Shown here piece after piece: positions 14,158-26,669 of a stretch of DNA of 64,000 nt. The notes beneath the pieces are model-generated. The model was not told where the DNA came from and made no database searches. It saw only the letters and a program-made list of their open reading frames with translations. The stretch is from Albula goreensis (taxonomy: Eukaryota; Chordata; Actinopteri; Albuliformes; Albulidae): contig CM040746.1 in assembly GCA_022829145.1 (NCBI GenBank), positions 21,859,332-21,923,331 of the forward strand, in the 5' to 3' direction. Each line of letters begins with the position of its first letter. Positions within the stretch are counted from its first letter, which is position 1. Made by a program: the position numbers and the translations under genes.

Positions 14158-14615
14158 CACTGAGTGTCTTCACAAGAGAGGAGAATCATTTTATCAATAC
14201 ATTTTCTGAATGTAGTTTACATATGAATGGATATCATATCTGTGCCATCATGTGTACACAGACTTATTAACACAGTTCACAACTAAGGAACATAGGAGCA
14301 TGTACACATGTATAGTTTAATACGTGAGATGCAAAATGACAGAATACCTATTATCCAAAAAAATAACTGTTAAGGGTATGCAAGGCTACATAAGCGCTTA
14401 CCTTTGCCCCTTTAATACCAAAACAATGAGAATATGAGCTGTGAGAATATGAGCTGTGAGTCTCGCACACACCAGTGCCATCTCAGTAAATATACAGTGG
14501 TAATGGCAGCCGATCTGAATTAATGATGCAGGCTTGATTTTTAAATTGTGCAAAGTTTCCTGGATATATTTTTGTATTTTTTTAGTTCCCCACTCATACT
14601 GACACATAATGCACC

Positions 14616-17600
14616 TTATCTTGTTGCAGCATACACAACATGTGTATCCAGGTCCTGTTGTCTCCGTGGTTTCCTTTTGTTTTGAGTAAAATTCAGTGCA
14701 GCATAATTCAGCATGTCTGGATCTTCATTCTGAGAAACAAATTAGAGTCACATTAGAACCTTAGAGAGAATCATCTATTTTAATTGAACATAAGAGTTAT
14801 TAACTGACTGGTCACCCAGAGTATGAAGCTGTGCTATACAGTATATACTGTCTAGAAAGCAGAGGTAAAATGGCTAGCCTAAGTGGACTGAATGGCCAGC
14901 CCCTCTCCTCTCTTAACGAGATGCTGAATGCTCTCTCGCACAATAAATTTTAACATTGCATTGGTATGATTACATATATGTACATATGAATTGATTTGCT
15001 GATGTTAAAAATAGATTTACATGTATATCCATGTGACATGAATGACTGTAGAAGGAGCTGTGTTCTCACGTATGAGATAGTCAGATTACCTGTTTGTCCT
15101 CTGAATGTTTCTGAGAGGTTTTTCCTGCAAGAAAACAGGGAACAGAAAATTCCATCACTCCACAGAACCAAGAGTACTATCGCATTACCATCATCATACT
15201 TTTCAGACACAATGTAAAACTATGCAAACTTCTCAGAGTCTAAACTTGGCGTGATGTGCTGTGTTTTGGCTGAACTAATCATCCATAAAGCAATGGAAGG
15301 CTCAATTTCCTATCACCTGAGTTGAGTTTCTTTCCACTTGTGTGTGCAGCTCTGTAGAGAAGGATGAGAATCACAATCAGTTGTGTGGTAATCACTCCAC
15401 CCAGAGCCAAAAGGAGGGAGGAAGAGAATCCAGTTCCATTACAATCCCCTGCCAGAGAAATAAACGTTATACATTTAAATGAATGATTTTTTATTTTTTC
15501 ATTGATTAGAACTTGTGACCACCAAACTCATAATTCTGTGGAAAGAAATTAAAATAAAGCAGTACTTCCAGGGCATATACAATTAAATAATAGAAAAACA
15601 TTAATTTTGACTGAATTGCACATGCCCATACAGACTTATATAGTTTAATTTTGTTTTGGCCAGGGTTTGCCGTTAACACACTCTCACGATTGTGGTTGCT
15701 ATGGAAGGAAAGCCTCAGATTCGCCATACCTTCCTCTGACACCTTCGGTGAAATGTCCCCTGCAGGTGTTGCATTGTCTGGAAAAACAGCAGTGAGTGAT
15801 GTAGAATCCCACACAATGCCTGCTTACTTGCCTTTTGGAAACACTGCTACAGCCGATCTAATTTATATTTGAATGTGCCTCAAAGAACCTTACATTTTTG
15901 TTGATATTGCTGATTTAATCTGATTAATCATAAAAATACATTTAAAGTAAATAAAATTGTTGAGTAGAACACATCAATGAGATGTTTGTTCAGTTGTAAA
16001 GACCATAATGGTATGACGCAGAATGCTTTACCAGAGATAATTAGTCTTATTATAGAATTTTTGCCAATTTCTGTACCTTAACCAATCAATACGTGTTGTA
16101 ATACTTCAGTAATTTCATGGGTACAGGGATCTAAGATGAATAGGTAAATAATTCATAAGCAACAAATCATATGTATAGAACCCCTAATAGAGTTATGAGG
16201 TATTTTTGTATTTTCATCTTTTTGAAGGTCAGTTTCCAATGGTTTTTGTTTCTTTATTAATTACTCAATTTATAGTCTTTTATATAAGTCTTACCTAAGG
16301 CTGGAAGCAAGCTCATAACTTTTATAAATATACTTGCAACAAAATACTTTTAAAATGGGGTAAATTGGCTACAGTCATTTGTTGTTAATTCATTGTCAGT
16401 AAATGTACAACAATACTTCACGTGTACTTACATTATTATATTTATATTATATTATATATAGTTACAATATAAAATGTTTAACCCATTAATCTAGAATATT
16501 ATTTAGAGAAATATCAACCAGCAATGTAACATTTGCATGTATATATCCACCCGTAGTAACGTATGCTGAAATGTAATCTACTGAAAATAGATTTTTTAGA
16601 AACAAATGATAAAACATACATCCACTGCAATGTCAAATTCTCCATGTTTACACAATATGAACTTGTTTTTTGACTAAAAACATACAATTGCATACAATGC
16701 ATACAATTGTGATGTTTTTTTCCTTATCTTAAATTAAATGATGGTACTAAATACCTGCAATACCTGAGTAGTTGTAACACCTTTAACACCATATTGAAAC
16801 ATATGTCTACTCCACACCAAGGGTAACAATTAGTAAACTAATAAATAGCAAATTAATTATTTTGCATTTCAAGTAAATTTTTTTTCCAGTTATTCCTGAG
16901 ACAACTTTATATTTTAACATTTATAAAACCTAGTAAATGACTACCTTACCATCAGATTGATATGTTTTTAACTCTCACAGGAGTTAATATTGATGGAAAA
17001 CTTTATGTTCTTTACCTCCAACCTGTATGAACGTTGCCTTCCCGAAGATGACATGGTTATCTGGCATTGCCCCGCAGAAGTAGAGCCCAGAGTCCGATAA
17101 ATGCACATTTATAATTTCAATGGCGCCATCAGTCCTGTTTACTTTTACCCGTTCATGTCTGAAACCATTGTGATATGAAGCCTCTGAACCCTCAGCAGTG
17201 TACACTGATAAGATGCACAAAGGAACAGATTCATTTGGTCCGTGTCTAAACCAAGACAAATAGCCGTATTTTCTTATTTGCATGAATGGATGGCATGCCA
17301 GTGTGGTGTTCTCCCCAGGACGTACTACCACGATGGGGGCCTGTGAGACCAGGATTGCAGGGACCAAACCTTAAGAGAGAGAGAAAAGAAATATCCCATA
17401 TAGCTAATCTAAGCATATTTCATTGCAAGTGCTTCAATTCCACACTTTCACAGGTGAGGTTTAAAACACATCTTAAAGGCGAGAGGTTTTGCATGGAGTA
17501 AACAGTCCAGTTGAAGGTGGTCTGTGAGAGCACTCCATAGAATAGCCACTATGGAGTGCATCTAGCAGATGTTATGCATACAGAATCTGACAAGCATAAA

Positions 17601-17704
17601 TGATAAAACATCACCATATTTAACATTAACTGCCATGTGTTCGATAGCAATGCACACTTACATATGATGAACAAAATCAGGGCAGACAGGTGGGTTCGGG
17701 CCAT
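14616..17704 (-). CDS. nitr: NITR-B: V-only inhibitory NITR-like receptor with stalk exon
   Basis: Predicted 241-aa receptor. Exons: leader 17662-17704, V 17016-17369, stalk 15730-15777, transmembrane 15317-15448, tail-1 15090-15124, tail-2 14616-14729. Total 726 nt, phases 1-1-1-1-0. The leader MARTHLSALILFIIC is a short signal peptide. The V domain (15-132) shows C..YLSWFR..GLYFCG and a J-like FGKATF. There is no I domain; a 16-residue Ser/Pro stalk (DNATPAGDISPKV) joins V to a membrane segment rich in Leu/Val/Ile with no charge inside. The tail has strict ITIM LNYAAL (Tyr about 213) and VVYAAT (Tyr about 237). Gene C has the same organisation. Some V-only NITRs are known, but another V-set receptor family using the NITR tail is an alternative. 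Confidence 0.82.
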
Positions 17705-17742
17705 CCTATGTCTTTCTGTGAGCCAATGTCCCTGAAGCCTCC

Positions 17743-17925
17743 ACAATAACACATGAAATTGTAAAGCTTTTCATTATGAAGAGGGAAGATCAATAGAAGT
17801 GAAAAACCATCAATGCATCAGCTTTTTATGTAACCACACAGACACACCTACACATTTCCGGTGATATTTAGATAAGAAACAGACTCAAAATAAAGTTATT
17901 TTTTAAAGATATAAAACAAACATAT
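17743..17925 (-). promoter_or_regulatory. Upstream block of NITR-B conserved with NITR-C
   Basis: Sequence just upstream of the leader matches the same position of NITR-C (about 24830-24995): both carry a CTTTTCATTATGAAGAGG block followed by a GCTTTTTAT.TAACCACA block and a CACACCTACACATTTC block. Shared 5' flank supports origin of B and C by duplication including the promoter. The TSS is not identifiable. A further CCAATCA on the minus strand at 18203-18209 followed by ATTAAAAG could mark an upstream untranslated exon. Confidence 0.45.
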
Positions 17926-17929
17926 TTAC

Positions 17930-20171
17930 CTCAAATCTGACAGAGCTCTTTTGAATATTTCATTCCCGTTTCTGTCACCAAGAGAGAACATTCAACTCAA
18001 AGATCAGGCCAGACAGCTAGCTGTATAGCTACCTTACAGAGTATTCAAAGTCATTTCAGCAATAAATCATCAAGAGTTTAAACCCAACTAGACTTACAAC
18101 ATACTTTCAACAATAAATATGAGTCTCAGAGTTATCTGTTTGCGAGCCAAGAGGAATGCAGCACATCTGAGAGCACCTTTTAATCTGCAGAACAGAAGGT
18201 TTTGATTGGTCAGCTCAGCTTTCCTGATGAGGGTATGTCTGTGGTATTGCTATTGAAATATGCCATATCTGCACTGAGAAAGTAAGCCGACTTGCTAAAT
18301 GTCTGTTCCTGTTTGAAGAATTGTATACTCTGAGGGAAGTGTGGCATCTCATGATTTCCCTAATTACGATAATGTTTTTAGTTAATGTTTTGCGTCATTA
18401 CTTTCAGGTAATGTAGAAATTTTTTCTTTTCTTCTTATCATGACAACGTCATATAAAGCACAACAACAGTCAATTGATAATGTACAATACGCTCCAGATG
18501 TATATAATATTGTATATACTTGGCTGAGAAGCTGTCCTCTTTTTATGGAAACATCCTCTTTTTAGAACCTAAAATATCCATATGGGTTGGATTTTGTGCT
18601 GTTCATTCCATAGACCATATAGAGATTAAATAGTCCTACATTATGTTTACACTTTAGGCTACATCTGTAATCCATGTGTGTCTCTTGTGCAGAGCAGTGG
18701 TATTCAAACTAGGGGGGCGTGCAGCTCAGAATGGGGGGTGAGATTGATCATTGACAAAACTTATTAGTTAGTTATAACTAGAGAAAACCAAAAGCAGAAT
18801 CTCAGAAAACCAAAAGCTCTGCACTAAGTATGCCTTTTGTTGGAATCGTTGAAGCAGGTGGAGCTAGTGTCAACATTCTGAGATACTTATCTTTCAATAA
18901 GACAGAGAAATACTTTCAGGCAGTAAATTCTGTCATCTGTTGATACTGACTTCTTATGTGTTGCAATGCTTTTTTTCTTGAGTACAATGTAACAAATCTG
19001 GTGTATCAAACATACTGTACATTGGTAAAGGTGGGAGTGACAGTTTCCAAATAAGTATGGTATTTAAGGAGGGTGCCATTGTGGAGGTTTGAACACCCTT
19101 AGTGTGCAGAGAGTCATTTAAACTCTGTTTATATTTGGTAGAGTTCTCTTTAAAATGGCTATCCCCTCTCTATACCTCCCAAATCCAACAACGCCTGCTC
19201 ACTCTTTTTGGAAAGCCAATATGGTCAATCTAGAATATTCATCAGTGGCAAAAATACACAAGACCTATATGGTGTTCTGTACCCCATTTGGGTTTATGCA
19301 GTTGTCTGCCTTTTGGGATGGTGCAATGGACCACGTCTTCAACACCTCAAGGAGAGCCTGTGTGGTGTATCAGTGTGACCAATGAGCCAATTAATGGTCA
19401 ATGGAATACTTTGCTAAGCTAGCGTTTTCATTACATTGCCTAGTGGATCACTTAAGTGGGCCTCAAAGTTAAGATAATACCCCAATGACATCATTGTCCT
19501 CAGCATGGGAACCTGATACTTATGAAAAGTCTCCTACAAAGAGGCAAGTCACTGCCCCAGTATGTCAGTGTGAAATTCCAGAGGAAAGGGATGGTGTGCT
19601 ATACTGGCATTTGCTGAGGGTGGCTACATTTGCCTTTTTGTCACTGCTACTGTAGTGTGGCTGGTTAGTTCATTCCTTTTTTATTTTTTGTGTCCATCAC
19701 AAGACTGTTCACAGCATGGGGTGATAATGATGAATGGTATGAGTGGCCCCAAATCATGACTAAGAAAATTCAGCCACAATTATGGAGATTTTACTTTGTC
19801 AGTAATGTGATATATCATGATTAAATGATTACTGTTAAGTTCTGTTACCTGAATCACACTTCAAACCCTCATATAATGAATGCCTAAGCATACTGTATGT
19901 GTACATTCATGTAAAGGTGGCAGTTGTGCCCTGGTCAAAATGTAGATACTTGAACATTAATAGAAGTTTAATATAAAGCTCTTTGTTGGAATTTCAAATT
20001 GGGATCAAATCAGATCACTATTACCCCCTTGATTTCCAAAAATGGGGCTAAATGAGGCTGCACAGAATGTGCCCTCAACACAACCATAATAGCATTTTTA
20101 AATCTTCTCTTCTACAGAGTCCCATATGCATCACAGTGTGACACACACATCCATACGCACAAACACAAGCC
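17930..20171. other. Intergenic DNA between NITR-B and the minisatellite
   Basis: No supportable exon. At 18692 the sequence CAGTGGTATTCAAACT followed by AGGGGGGCGTG resembles the terminal repeat of a hAT-type transposon end; no matching second end was found nearby. Confidence 0.4.
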
Positions 20172-20550
20172 CTTCCTCCAAGCACATGCACGCTGCCACA
20201 CATGCCCACATACTCTCCTCCAAACACATGCACGCTGCCACATATGCCCACATACTCTCCTCCAAACACATGCATGCTGTCACACATGCCCACATCCTCT
20301 CCTCCAAACACATGCACGCTGCCGCACATGCCCACATCCTCTCCTCCAAACACATGCACACTGCCGCACATGCCCACATCCTCTCCTCCAAACACATGCA
20401 CACTGCCGCACATGCCCACATCCTCTCCTCCAAACACATGCACGCTGCCACACATGCCCACATCCTCTCCTCCAAACACATGCACACTGCCGCACATGCC
20501 CACATCCTCTCCTCCAAACACATGCACGCTGCCGCACATGCCCACATCCT
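20172..20550. repeat. 42-bp minisatellite, about nine copies
   Basis: Tandem array of a 42-bp unit containing AAACACATGCAC, GCTGCC, CACATGCCCACAT and CCTCTCCTCC with few substitutions. As 42 is divisible by three, several frames stay open throughout and produce spurious repetitive proteins on both strands. Confidence 0.92.
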
Positions 20551-21167
20551 CATTGTACATCATCACTGCAGGGAAAAGCCATTTCACACTTTACTTGAGT
20601 AAAACAGACACAGTAATTTAACTGACAATCATTTGTTTTACACAGGAACAAAGAGAAAGTATGTGGGTTAAGCGTTTGAATTAAGGTGCCATCAGTCCAA
20701 TAACAATAAGAATGTTATTCACAGATTTATAAAGAAAAGTCACAATTAAGGCACCAGATAAGAATGCACATATACTCAGCCATATGTAGATTTATAACCA
20801 CAGATTACCCAAAAAGTGAAATTTTTAGTCAACTGCAGGTTACACAAACATCTGAAATTAAACAGCAAGAGTGATAATGTATTTCCACACACACCCATAC
20901 TACTGCAGTAAATACACAGTATACAGTAGTAATGCCAACCAATCAACAAATTGATGCCTTTTTTATACAATTTATGGTATTTTCTCTGTATTTTTAGATT
21001 TAAAATATATTTTAATATATTTTAATATCCACCTCTGTCCATCTTAACAACACTGCCACTAATATCTTTCTCTAGGTGAATGCTAGCTGTTCCCTGCCTG
21101 GAATTGGAAACCAAAATTTTCAGATTCCTCATTTAGTTTCAACCCATTGTGTCACGTGATGGCCCTC

Positions 21168-24100
21168 TCATCTCGTAGCAGCATACACAACATGTGTATC
21201 CAGGTCCTGTTGTCTCCGTGGTTTCCTTTTGTTTTGAGTAAAATTCAGTGCAGCATAATTCAGCATGTCTGGATCTTCATTCTAGGAAACAAATTAGAAT
21301 CAAATCTGAAATAAAGGTATTGTTCCAGTCACTCACATTTTCTTTATTGGTCACTTCTTTCACTTTATTGGCGATGTATTAAGAGGTAAATACTACATAC
21401 AGTTATGCCCAAAACTATTCATACCCATGCCAAAATTTGATTTTTAGTTAATTTGTATTTGACCAATAGGATTCTTCTAGCTGGAAATGACATAAACAAG
21501 TGACAAAAGTTCCACACAGTTCCACGAGAGTTCCACACTGTGAAAAATCTCAAAGGGTGTGATAGGAAGCCAAAAGTGACCCCTGCACTGGCAAGAATGG
21601 CAGTGCAAGAGGCCAAGAAGAATCCAAGAATCACCACCAAGGCCATCCTGATGAATCTGAGCAATTCTAGTACCAACATCTCAAGGCAGACACTCCAGCA
21701 GACACTGCATAAGGCTGGTTTCCATGGACGTTGACCAAGGAGGACTCCACTTCTTCAAGACAGGCACACAAACACTCTCCTAGCTCTTGATAAAAGTTCA
21801 TCTGGACCAAGAAGAAAGCTTTTAGTCATCAATTCTGTGGTCAGATGAGACAAAAATTGAGTTCTTTGGACACAGGGAAGTGCCTTTCCTTTGGCAAAAG
21901 AGAGAAGATGCATTCAACCCCAAGAACACCATCCCCACAGTCAAGCATGGGGTGGTTTTCAGCCAATGGGCCAGGCAACCTTGCCAAAGTAAATGGATCA
22001 TGAGAAAAGATGACTACATTAAGATTCTGGAAGAAAACATCAGGCAGTCTGCAGAAAAACTTGAGAACAACAAGACAATTATCCAAAACACTGGTTTTGA
22101 AGTGGTAAAGAAATGGTTAACAGAAAACAATACCAACATTTTGGAGTGGCCCATCCAGAGTCCAGACCTGAATCCCAACGTGAATCTATGGAGGGAACTA
22201 AAGACCAGAGTGATAGCAATGAAGCCTATCAACCTTAAAGACCTTGAGATCTTCACAAAAAAGGAGTGGTTCAAAATCCCAGTGGAGACATGCAAAAAGC
22301 TTGCTGGCAATTATAAGAACAGTTTCATTGTGGTGATGGCAAATAAAGGCTTTGCCATTGATTTGGATATATAATTTTTTGTAAAAATGTAAAGAAAAAA
22401 ACAGAAATTGTTACTTTTTCATGTATATCTCTAGCACAATATCTTCCCTTCTTTTGTGACATTGTTTATGTCATTTCTAGCCAGAACTAGCCTGTTACTA
22501 TAAGGTCTAGACAGCAGGGGTAAATGATGAGCCTGTATAAGCTTAATGGCTTTTTGTCATCTCAGCTTTGCTTGGCATGCTTGCATGCTCACATGTATGA
22601 CCAGTGAGGCTGACCATATGACATGAACTGATGAACTGATATTCTGACAAGTAAAAAAGTATTTACATGTATATTATTTTGACATAAACTGCGTTTTCAT
22701 AGGAGCTGAGTTCCCAGTTATGAACAACCTAAGTTACCTCTTTGTTCTCTGAATTTTGCTGAGAGATTTTTCCTGCAAAAAAAAAGGGAGACAGAGGAAA
22801 TTCCATCACTCCAGGGAGCCCTGAGCACAATCATAATTTCATTCTGTATTTAAAACTATGCAGTAGCCTCATAATTTACAAACTTGGTATGATGTACTGT
22901 GTTTCATCTGGTTACGCATTAGTAAAGTGATGTCGTAGTGATTAGTAAAACTCTCATTACCTGTGTTGAGTTTTTTTCCACTTGTGTAGAGAAGGATGAA
23001 AATCACAATCACTTGTATGGTAATCACTCCACCCAGGGCCAAAAGGAGAGAGGAGGAGAATCCAGTTCCATTACAAACTCCTGCATTTGAAATATATACA
23101 ACTGACCCATTCAATGTACAACAGGCTTCGTTCTGAATTTCAACTAACACATTCATTTAGAAAAAAACACATTTCTGTAGAATGTACATAAAATAAAATG
23201 TAAAAAGAAATCATTGAAATTAAGTTTCCAGTTAACAAACTCTCATGCTTTTGTTCATTAAGGAGAAAAATAGCTTAGAATCATGATACCTTGTTTCGGC
23301 ACCTTTGACTGAATATCCCCAGTTGGTGTTTCTTTCTCTGGAAAAGTAACAAAGGCAATGAGAAATTACACACAATGTCCACCTACCAATAGTTTTTTTT
23401 TTTTTCAATTTTCAATGTGATGAGCATGGCAAGAGACAGGGTCAAGAGTGAAATATCCTGTGTTTATATTTCTAAATCATTTTTGTAATGTCTCCAAACT
23501 ATCAGTACATTGAATACATCGGTAATTTCATAAATATTTGGCACAAGCAATAATTAATATCAACAGAACCATGAATGGAATTATACTTATTTATATTTTC
23601 TTAAATCACAGTTTTCACAAGCTTTGTTTCTTATAATATAACTATAAAATGTTTTCAGATTATGCATTATACTGTAATGACATTCACATAAATAATGTGT
23701 TAACTATTAAAATGTGGACTGAAATGTAACATTAAAATTTTTATTTATGGAAATCAATGACCACTCCAGTGTTACATGTGCAATCGTCATATACTCTTAA
23801 CTTGTTTTTTATTTGCATAAATACATTTCCAGTTGTGCTACATTCTTCATTAACATCTAAACGATGCTATTAACCTGAAAAACTACTATAATTTTAACAT
23901 CTCTTTAAACATGTGTCTACTCCTTACCAAGGCTAATAATAAGGAGATTTAAATGTTTTGTATTGCAACCAAGTTGAAACCAAGTAAATGATCACCTTTC
24001 AAAGAGGTTAATCATCTCAAATGAAGTTTAAGAATATTGATGGAAATCTTTACAATAGAAATATTCCTTACCTGTAACATTTATGAACGTTGCCTTCCCG

Positions 24101-24791
24101 AAGATGACATGTGTCCTTGGCATTACTCCGCAGAAGTAGAGCCCAGAGTCTGAGAAATCCACATTTATAATTTCAATGGTACCATTAGCCCCAAGAAATT
24201 TTACATGGTCCAGCATGAAGCCATTGCAATATGAGGCCTTTGAACCCTCAGCAGTGTACCCCGATAAGATGCACAAAGGAACAGATTCATTTGGTCCTTG
24301 TCTAAACCAGGATAAATAGCCATTTTGACTCATTTGTATGAATGGAGAGCATGACAGTGTGATGTTCTCCCCAGGAAGTACTACCACGATGGGGGCCTGT
24401 GAGACCAGGATTGCAGGGACCAAACCTTAAGAGAGAGAGAAAAGAAATACCCCATTTAGCTAATCAGAACATAATCCACCATGTGCTTATATCCCAAATA
24501 TGTACCTCAAATACGAGGGCACATGTACTACATGCCCCGAGGTTGGAGGTCAGCACCCAACTAGAGGTAGCCGGGGACTGGAGAGCACCATAAAAATAGT
24601 TACTTGCTACATCCATCAGAGGTTACACATACAGAATATAACTTGCTTACTTACAGTATACATAGTATAAAATACAAGCATAATAGTTGAAATTTTAAAA
24701 TCACCATGATTGCAAATTCTGTGCATTTGATAGCTATAGAAAACATACTTATCCTGTAAAAAATCAGGGTAGGTATGTATGCTCTTGCCAT
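21168..24791 (-). CDS. nitr: NITR-C: V-only inhibitory NITR-like receptor, paralogue of NITR-B
   Basis: Predicted 237-aa receptor. Exons: leader 24749-24791, V 24072-24425, stalk 23290-23337, transmembrane 22961-23080, tail-1 22738-22772, tail-2 21168-21281; 714 nt in phase. The V domain shares the LVPAILVSQAPIVVV start, YLSWFR, GLYFCG and FGKATF with NITR-B but differs around the putative CDR loops. The stalk reads KETPTGDIQSKVPKQ. The membrane exon lacks four residues present in B. The last exon encodes exactly the same 37 residues as in B, with ITIM LNYAAL and VVYAAT, though two late codons and the stop (TGA instead of TAA) differ. The leader donor is GTATGT, still phase 1. Intron 5 is about 1.1 kb longer than in B because of a Tc1 insertion. 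Confidence 0.82.
21400..22490 (+). mobile_element. Degenerate Tc1/mariner transposon inside NITR-C intron 5
   Basis: The left end starts CAGTTATGCCCAAAACTATT directly after a TA dinucleotide. An inner inverted-repeat segment at 21477-21510 (CTAGCTGGAAATGACATAAA) matches the reverse complement of 22455-22490. Beyond about 22490 the outer right repeat is missing, so the element is 3'-truncated. Plus-strand frames 21540-21734 and 21880-22374 carry transposase-like signatures: the helix-turn-helix start with RITTKAIL and the C-terminal SPDLNPNVNLWRELK block with its catalytic acidic region. The two frames are separated by a stop and frameshift, so there is no active transposase. Confidence 0.85.
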
Positions 24792-25740
24792 CCTGTGCCT
24801 CACTGTAGACTGATGTCTGAAGTCCTCAGAACAGGATATAAATACATGACAAAGCTTTTCATTATGAAGAGGGTAGATCACTGGACTTGAAAAACCATCA
24901 GTGACCACACACAGCTTTTTATATAACCACATAAACACACCTACACATTTCTTAACTGATTTTTAACTGAGAAACAGACTACAAATAAAGCTTTTTGGAT
25001 TTAAAACCAACACATTTGCTTTATTTGTCATGTATAAAAATGGTTCTGTCCATGAAGCAAAATAAAAAAATACACATGGAGAAAAATCCTCGAGTCTATC
25101 GCGTAGAATATCATACCTTGTACACCTTTTGACATTTTGTTCAATACAACATATTTTTATGTCTGCACAAGCTCCCATCTGGATCAAATTGGATGGGGGC
25201 AATTTTATTCATGTTCAATCAAAAATACCTTATGGTTTTGGTAGCTTATTGAAGCGTCAAATTTTCCTAAGCAAAGAGAATTGAGGGTGTGAACCTTCTT
25301 TGACTTTCTAAACATGTTGGAGTTAGAATACCAGAGTATGGTATGTGGTTGATCATCCTGTCAACCATCATTGTTAGAAAAGAGAGTGGAGTCCTGCTGA
25401 AGAAGCCAGTATGAGTGTATAGTAAAAATAATTCAAACATTTGTTTGGCACTATTCGCAGGTAACTGCATTTAGTGGTACATTCACTTGATTCTCATACA
25501 GTACCAAAGTACCAGAGACAGTTACTTCCTGTATTCTGTCAATTCATTTTAATCTCAGAATCCCAGGCGTTTTCTGCTGAAAATGACAACTTTGTAGAGA
25601 AATCACCAAAAAATAATGTCTGTTACATTGTTGTTTTATCAGTTTTGTCATGTTTTCTGCTATTTAATAAGATTTTGTAAAACAACAAAAAAAATATATT
25701 GACATTATATTCACTCACATTTATTTGATCAAAGAGGAGT
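24792..25740. other. Head-to-head intergenic gap between NITR-C and relic D
   Basis: Apart from the NITR-C upstream block (to about 24995) no exon is supported. In particular there is no plus-strand leader or V exon ahead of the I exon at 25741. Confidence 0.5.
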
Positions 25741-26469
25741 ATGGTAGTGCAGCAGCCAGTGTCTGAGCCACTGCAACCAGGAGACTCTGTGACTCTGCAG
25801 TGCTCTATACACACTGAGACCTGTGCAGGAGAACACAGTGTGTACTGGTTCAGACAGGCCTCAGGAGAGTCCCTTCCAGGAATCATTTACACCCATGGAA
25901 ACAGGAGTGATCAGTGTGAGAGGAGCTCTGGGGCTGGGTCTCCTACACAGAGCTGTGTCTACAAGCTCCCCAAGAGGAACCTCAGCCGCTCTGATGCTGG
26001 GACTTACTACTGTGCTGTGGCCACCTGTGGAGAGATCCTGTTTGGGAACGGGACCAAGCTAGAGTTGGAAGGTAGTCCCCTGAACATGTTAAATGATTCT
26101 ACTCAAAAAGCTCATATAGTATGCATACACTATTTCTATCAACAATATTTTATTCCAGATATAGGAGTTCTGTACTTCTTGATTGTAAATTTGAATTAGA
26201 ATTTAATTTAGCTATTTCGATTTTCATAGATATATTGAAATGTTTTCCACTCTAGATTCTGTTTGATTTGTATTGCTGGTTTAGTTTTAGTCACCATATA
26301 ATCATGACAACAACAGCAGATATAATAATGGCAAATGGTTCTTTCATCAGGAATTGACTATGCCAAAGAAATGGCCTTCCTTGTCCTGCTGTCCATCATA
26401 AGAATCAGAATTATCGTCTCCTTTGTGTTGATATTCATCACCCTCTACCATCTCAGCTGCAAAAACTAA
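25741..26469 (+). pseudogene. NITR-D relic: I exon and activating-type TM exon without leader or V exon
   Basis: The I-like exon at about 25741-26071 keeps all six cysteines, WFRQ, YYCAVATC and FGNGT and a GT donor (phase 1). A TM/terminal exon at 26351-26469 encodes GIDYAKEMAF, then a hydrophobic run interrupted by two arginines (IIRIRII), ending SCKN and stop. The TM exon, its upstream intron and the 3' flank match NITR-E closely. No leader or V exon is found upstream, and the expected phase-1 acceptor of the I exon is absent: where E has TTTTTAG|ATTCAAAAG, this copy reads TTATTTGATCAAAG. AATAAA lies at 26665-26670. Most likely a 5'-truncated duplicate; use with an unseen upstream exon is the alternative. 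Confidence 0.7.
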
Positions 26470-26669
26470 GCCAACACTGTCTGTTCAACACTGTTTTTCA
26501 TTTGTGTGACTACTCATAAAGAGTGCAGGCTGCTGTAATGTAACCTGTAAATGTATACTGTATAGAATGTCTGGTAATCTGTTTCAGTGTATGCTGTATT
26601 TTATCATTACATTACCTGAAAAGCACCCTGCTTGGCCTACACTTTTTTGTTGATGTTGAATCACAATAA

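Noticed and set aside
20075..20621. Repetitive proteins in several frames, and a CRISPR-like look
   Set aside because: A 42-bp minisatellite with no spacers; open frames follow from unit length divisible by three.
25623..25886. Recurring peptide starting MIPGRDSPEACLNQ on the strand opposite each I exon
   Set aside because: It appears six times only because the I exon is duplicated; it is antisense and has no gene structure.
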